Positions 60,958 to 64,000 of a DNA stretch of 64,000 nt are shown piece by piece (positions within the stretch are counted from its first letter, which is position 1; each line of letters starts with the position of its first letter). The translations under genes were made by a program, and so were the position numbers. The notes under the pieces were generated by a model. The model was not told the origin of the DNA and ran no database searches. It saw only the letters and a program-made list of their open reading frames with translations. The stretch covers positions 620,001 through 684,000 of the forward strand of contig JAGTJU010000001.1 of the NCBI GenBank assembly GCA_022184915.1. The letters run 5' to 3'. This DNA comes from Myxococcales bacterium (lineage in GTDB: Bacteria > Myxococcota_A > Polyangia > Fen-1088).

Positions 60958-62559
60958 TCACTCTTCAGCCTTTCCTGCGCTCCAGGGGCCCTGATGTCCG
61001 GCGCGCGCCAACATCATTCCGAACTCTTTTTTGTTCGGCGCTTTGGCGTAGGCCTCGGCGGCTTCGACCACGTTGTTGCGCACCAGCTCGATCATGGAAT
61101 CGTTGAGCGTTTGCATGCCGAGGCTGCGCCCCGTCTGCATGAGCGACGGAATTTGAAAGGTCTTTCCTTCTCGGATGAGGTTGGCCACGGCGGAGGTGAC
61201 CACGAGGATCTCGAGCGCGGCCACCCGGCCTCCCCCTTTCTTCTTGAGCAACGTCTGCGCCACCACGCCCTTGAGTGACTCCGCGAGCATCAGGCGGATC
61301 TGGCTTTGTCGATCGCTTGGAAATTGGTCGATCAACCTGTCCACGGTCGAGGGGGCCGTGTTGGTGTGGAGCGTTCCGAAAACCAGATGTCCCGTCTCCG
61401 CCGTCTCGATCGCGATGGCCACAGTTTCGAGATCGCGCATCTCGCCCACGAGCACGATGTCCGGATCTTCGCGCAGCGCTGCGCGAAGCGCGCTCTTGAA
61501 GCCCTTCGTGTGCACGCCCACCTCGCGCTGGTTCACCAGGCACTTGATGTCCTTGTGAACGAACTCGACCGGGTCTTCGATGGTGATGATGTGATCGTTG
61601 CGGTTTTTGTTGATCCAATCGATCATGCCCGCAAGCGTCGTGGACTTGCCGCTGCCCGTGGGGCCCGTGACCACCACCAGGCCCTTGGTGTTCTGGCATA
61701 GATCCACAACCGCTTTCGGCAAACCGAGTTGTTCGGCCGTGAGCACCTTCGAGGGGATTTGGCGAAACACGGCGCCGGCCCCGGCAAGGTCGCGAAAGAC
61801 GTTGCAGCGCATGCGCGCACGCCCCGGCAGCTCGTAGGCGAAGTCCGAATCGTTCGTTTCGGCGTACTCCTTCTTGTTGCGCTCGGGCGTGATCGATTCG
61901 ACCAGTCGGGCGATCGTTTCTGACGAGAGCGGGCCGCGGCCTGGCATCGGCGCGATGCCGCCATCCACACGCACCATGGGCACCACGTCGGCCTTGAGGT
62001 GAATGTCCGAGGCCTTCATGTCGAGCATCTGGTGGAAGAGCTCGTCGATGTGGGAGGGCGTCCGCGAGGGCCCTGCGCTGACGGCGCTCAGCTCGGCGCT
62101 GTCGTACGGGGCGAGCTCGCGGGCCGGTGCGGCCGCGGCAGGTGCAGCGGCGGCCGGTGCGGCGGCGGCGCGATGTCCGTTCATCGACACAGAAGGCATG
62201 CCCGCCGGCGAGGGGGCGCGGGGCCGGCCCGTGCCCCCCGCGGTCGTGGCGTGGTGCGGAGCGGCTCGTCCCGGCTCGATCATCACCACGATGCCTGCCA
62301 CGCCCTCTTCCACCGTGATGTTCACAGGCCCGCTCGGAGAGGGGTAGGGGAAGGATCGTGTCCCGGTCAAACCGGGCGTGTACGCCGGGCCCAAGACCTC
62401 GGCCAGCAAAGCCACGATCTGGTCTTCCGTGGCGGGCTTCGAGGACACCGGCTTGGCCGCTCCACTCAGCACCATGGCCACGGGTGAATCCGCTCGAAAC
62501 ACCAGGGCGTCGGCCCGGTGTTTCACCATCGCGTCCAGGTAACGATCCAAAGTCGCCAT
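60958..62559 (-). CDS. PilT-family retraction ATPase with extra degenerate N-terminal domain
   Basis: The 533-residue protein has PilT motifs throughout its C-terminal 360 residues: KASDIHLKADVVPMVRVDGG, Walker A GPTGSGKST, Asp box IEDPVEFVH, Walker B DPDIVLVGEMRDLETV and His box ETGHLVFGTLHTNTAPST. A C-terminal PilT segment (MQTGRSLGMQTLNDSMIELVRNNVVEAAEAYAKAPNKKEF) is also present. The first 95 residues look like a second, degenerate copy of the N-terminal domain (DYLDAMVKHRADALVFRADSPVAMVLSG pattern), followed by an Ala/Pro linker to about residue 160. The same layout appears in the PilT at 10478. ATG 62559 is preceded by GGGAG overlapping a perfect hairpin. This looks like the principal PilT; no pilus structural genes are adjacent. 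Confidence 0.93.
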   Translation of the reverse strand: MATLDRYLDAMVKHRADALVFRADSPVAMVLSGAAKPVSSKPATEDQIVALLAEVLGPAYTPGLTGTRSFPYPSPSGPVNITVEEGVAGIVVMIEPGRAAPHHATTAGGTGRPRAPSPAGMPSVSMNGHRAAAAPAAAAPAAAAPARELAPYDSAELSAVSAGPSRTPSHIDELFHQMLDMKASDIHLKADVVPMVRVDGGIAPMPGRGPLSSETIARLVESITPERNKKEYAETNDSDFAYELPGRARMRCNVFRDLAGAGAVFRQIPSKVLTAEQLGLPKAVVDLCQNTKGLVVVTGPTGSGKSTTLAGMIDWINKNRNDHIITIEDPVEFVHKDIKCLVNQREVGVHTKGFKSALRAALREDPDIVLVGEMRDLETVAIAIETAETGHLVFGTLHTNTAPSTVDRLIDQFPSDRQSQIRLMLAESLKGVVAQTLLKKKGGGRVAALEILVVTSAVANLIREGKTFQIPSLMQTGRSLGMQTLNDSMIELVRNNVVEAAEAYAKAPNKKEFGMMLARAGHQGPWSAGKAEE

Positions 62560-62564
62560 GTGCT

Positions 62565-62584
62565 CCCATCGGCCCCCCGATGGG
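62565..62584 (-). promoter_or_regulatory. Perfect 8-bp stem-loop overlapping the pilT ribosome site
   Basis: CCCATCGG (62565-62572) is the reverse complement of CCGATGGG (62577-62584), with a four-base loop. In the minus-strand leader the 3' arm ends in GGG, the first part of the GGGAG ribosome site just before ATG 62559. It could mask translation initiation of pilT. Effect and structure are inferred from sequence only. Confidence 0.4.
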
Positions 62585-62655
62585 GCTCTCTGCTGAGAGG
62601 TCTTTTCGACGCGACTGCGCCAAAACTTGAACGACGACGCCCCCTTCGAGCCTGG

Positions 62656-64000
62656 TCAGCCCGCCGCGTGGAGGCGTTCGGCCAACACTTTGGCGAGCGC
62701 ATAAATCGTGAGCTGTGGGTTGACCCCCAGCGAGGTCGGGAACAGGGAGCCGTCCATCACCCACACGTTCTGCGCGCCGAAAACGCGGCCGTCCTCGTTG
62801 GTCACGGCGTGCGCGGGGCTGCGGCCCATGGCGCATCCGCCCATCTGGTGTGCCGAAAACACCGTGTGGTCCAACGCGGCGAAGGGCGCCGCTCTCAACC
62901 GCTCCACCTCGCCGACATGCCGCAGCCTGAGCGGCTCGTGGTGGAGAGAAACGACCTCCCGTGCCCCGGCAGCGAACTGTATGCGTGCCATGGTGACGAG
63001 TGCGTCTCGGGCGGCCTCGACGAGGGCCGGGGCGAAGGGATAATGCAAAGCCACGCGGCCTTCGGTCGACACCTTCACCGTGCCGCCTTCGTCGTCGCCG
63101 TGCCCGTCGATCAGCAGCGCGATGGTGGCCTGCGCGTGCGCGAGCGAGGCTGCCAGGGCGCGGTGAGGCGCAGCGAAGCCCGGGAAACGCCACCGAGGCC
63201 AGCATGGGGTGCACGGGAGCCGTCTCGAGGAAGTAGCCCATATGTCCGGGGCCGCGATCGCTCATGTGGTGGCACGCCACGGACTGGGGCGGGCCATAAA
63301 ATCCCTCGATGCGTTCGTGAAACAGGGCCACGAGGGGCACGGTGGGATGCAAGAAGGTGCGACGCCCGAGCGCCGGCAGCTTGGCGAACCCGTTGCGCAT
63401 CAGCAGCGCCGGCGTGTTGAGCGCGCCGGCGGCCACGACCACGCCCCGCCGTGGGCGCACCCTCAACATGGCGCCCGTGGGCCGCGCCCGCTCGGGGTCG
63501 AGTGCCTCGGCCAGCACCTCTTCGACGTGCCGTTCGGCACCGCGCTCCGTGGCCACGAGGGCATGGACGCGGCAATCCGAAAAGAGCTGAGCGCCGGCGT
63601 GGAGCGCATCGGGAAGGTACGTCACGAGCGATGACTGTTTGGCGTCGAGGGGGCAGCCCATGCCGCAGTACCCGAGGCGCGCGCACCCCTTGACGCTGCG
63701 CCGGATGAGCTCGGGGGCAAGGTGAAGGGCGCGCGCCCCGTCCCACAGCTTGGCGTTGTTGGCGTTGACGTCGTCGGGGTTGCCAGGTCCCACGGACAGC
63801 CGCTCTTCGACGGCGTCATAGTGTGGCGCCAGCGTGGCCTCGTCGAGCGCGAGCCCGTGCTTTCGCTGCCAGAGCGCCAGCGTGCGCGGGGGCGCACGAA
63901 AACTCGAACCCCAGTTGATGGTGGTGCCACCGCCCACCGAACGGCCCTGCAGGAGCAAGATGGCGAGGTCGGCCGTGGCCCGGTTGCCGTGGTCCTGGTA
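62656..64000 (-). pseudogene. GMC-family oxidoreductase, apparent frameshift, 5' end outside the window
   Basis: GMC enzymes oxidise alcohols or sugars using FAD. The frame read from 64000 contains LQGRSVGGGTTINWGSSF (the GMC 'GGTTINW' element) and a CxxxxCGxGCP cysteine cluster like that of long-chain fatty alcohol oxidases. It continues to about 63180. There a one-base shift near CCCGGG (63179-63184) is needed: the other frame continues FAAPHRALAASLAHAQATIALLIDGHGDDEGG into the C-terminal GMC part (HQMGGCAMGRSP, NEDGRVFGAQNVWVMDGSLFPTSLGVNPQLTIYALA) to the stop at 62656. The gene is intact except for this base, so it is either recently inactivated or contains a sequencing error. The N-terminal FAD-binding start lies outside the window. 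Confidence 0.8.

Noticed and set aside
60965-63958. A 997-codon open frame spanning the GMC gene and the pilT locus on the minus strand
   Set aside because: Only its first part (to about 63180) is GMC coding. Beyond the frameshift it runs out of frame through the GMC 3' end, the intergenic region and pilT, with Arg/Gly/Ala-rich low-complexity translation typical of a GC shadow.

Overview
The window is a GC-rich chromosomal segment from a Myxococcota-type (myxobacterial or other delta-lineage) genome. This is inferred from gene content: twin dual-domain Ser/Thr kinases of the Pkn type, a DUF1592/DUF1552 secreted pair, Cys-rich lipoproteins with NCGxCGxxC repeats, a PAAR-like/RHS giant protein, DUF4388-containing regulators, several PilT/PilB-type ATPases and abundant receiver proteins. 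No tRNA, rRNA, CRISPR array or complete insertion sequence was found. Start codons were chosen from Shine-Dalgarno sites, overlaps and family length, and several long antisense open frames are only GC shadows.

Layout. 1-7071: a tripartite efflux locus. A minus-strand operon encodes a lipoprotein membrane-fusion protein, an RND pump, and a MacB/LolD-type ABC ATPase with the start of its permease at the window edge; a TolC-like outer-membrane factor diverges from it. 7164-10403: a sugar-phosphate isomerase-like gene, then an accessory patch with an unknown two-gene operon and a mazEF toxin-antitoxin pair whose antitoxin tail is duplicated. 10478-15339: a PilT-like ATPase with an extra degenerate N-terminal domain, then the translationally coupled DUF1592/DUF1552 pair. 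15456-24079: a toxin-like region with an L,D-transpeptidase lacking an obvious signal peptide coupled to a lipoprotein, an RHS protein with a variable C-terminal tip and a small downstream gene (probable immunity), a transposition-associated zinc-ribbon gene, and an orphan toxin tip with its own probable immunity gene. 24081-28607: surface and lipoprotein genes.

28797-36230: a chemosensory operon (receiver-DUF4388, CheW, MCP, CheA-REC) diverging from a GAF-PilB extension ATPase. 36392-43676: two paralogous dual Ser/Thr kinases and a PAS histidine kinase. 43851-50690: a lipoprotein, an SCP2-like protein, RNase R, a PQQ-repeat protein, a phosphodiesterase-like lipoprotein and an outer-membrane protein. 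50910-57944: a four-receiver protein, a duplicated D-Ala-D-Ala-ligase-like ATP-grasp protein overlapping a DmpA-family peptidase gene, a GAF-GGDEF cyclase and a lipoprotein. 57973-62559: FlgM-like anti-sigma factor, FliA/WhiG-type sigma factor, NtrC-type regulator and PilT, all on the minus strand. 62656-64000: a GMC oxidoreductase with an apparent single-base frameshift, running off the window.

The most unusual items are the tandem ATP-grasp/DmpA pair, the toxin-immunity cluster with its orphan tip, the coupled signal-less L,D-transpeptidase and lipoprotein, the unknown 8025-9502 operon, and the chemosensory operon next to GAF-PilB.
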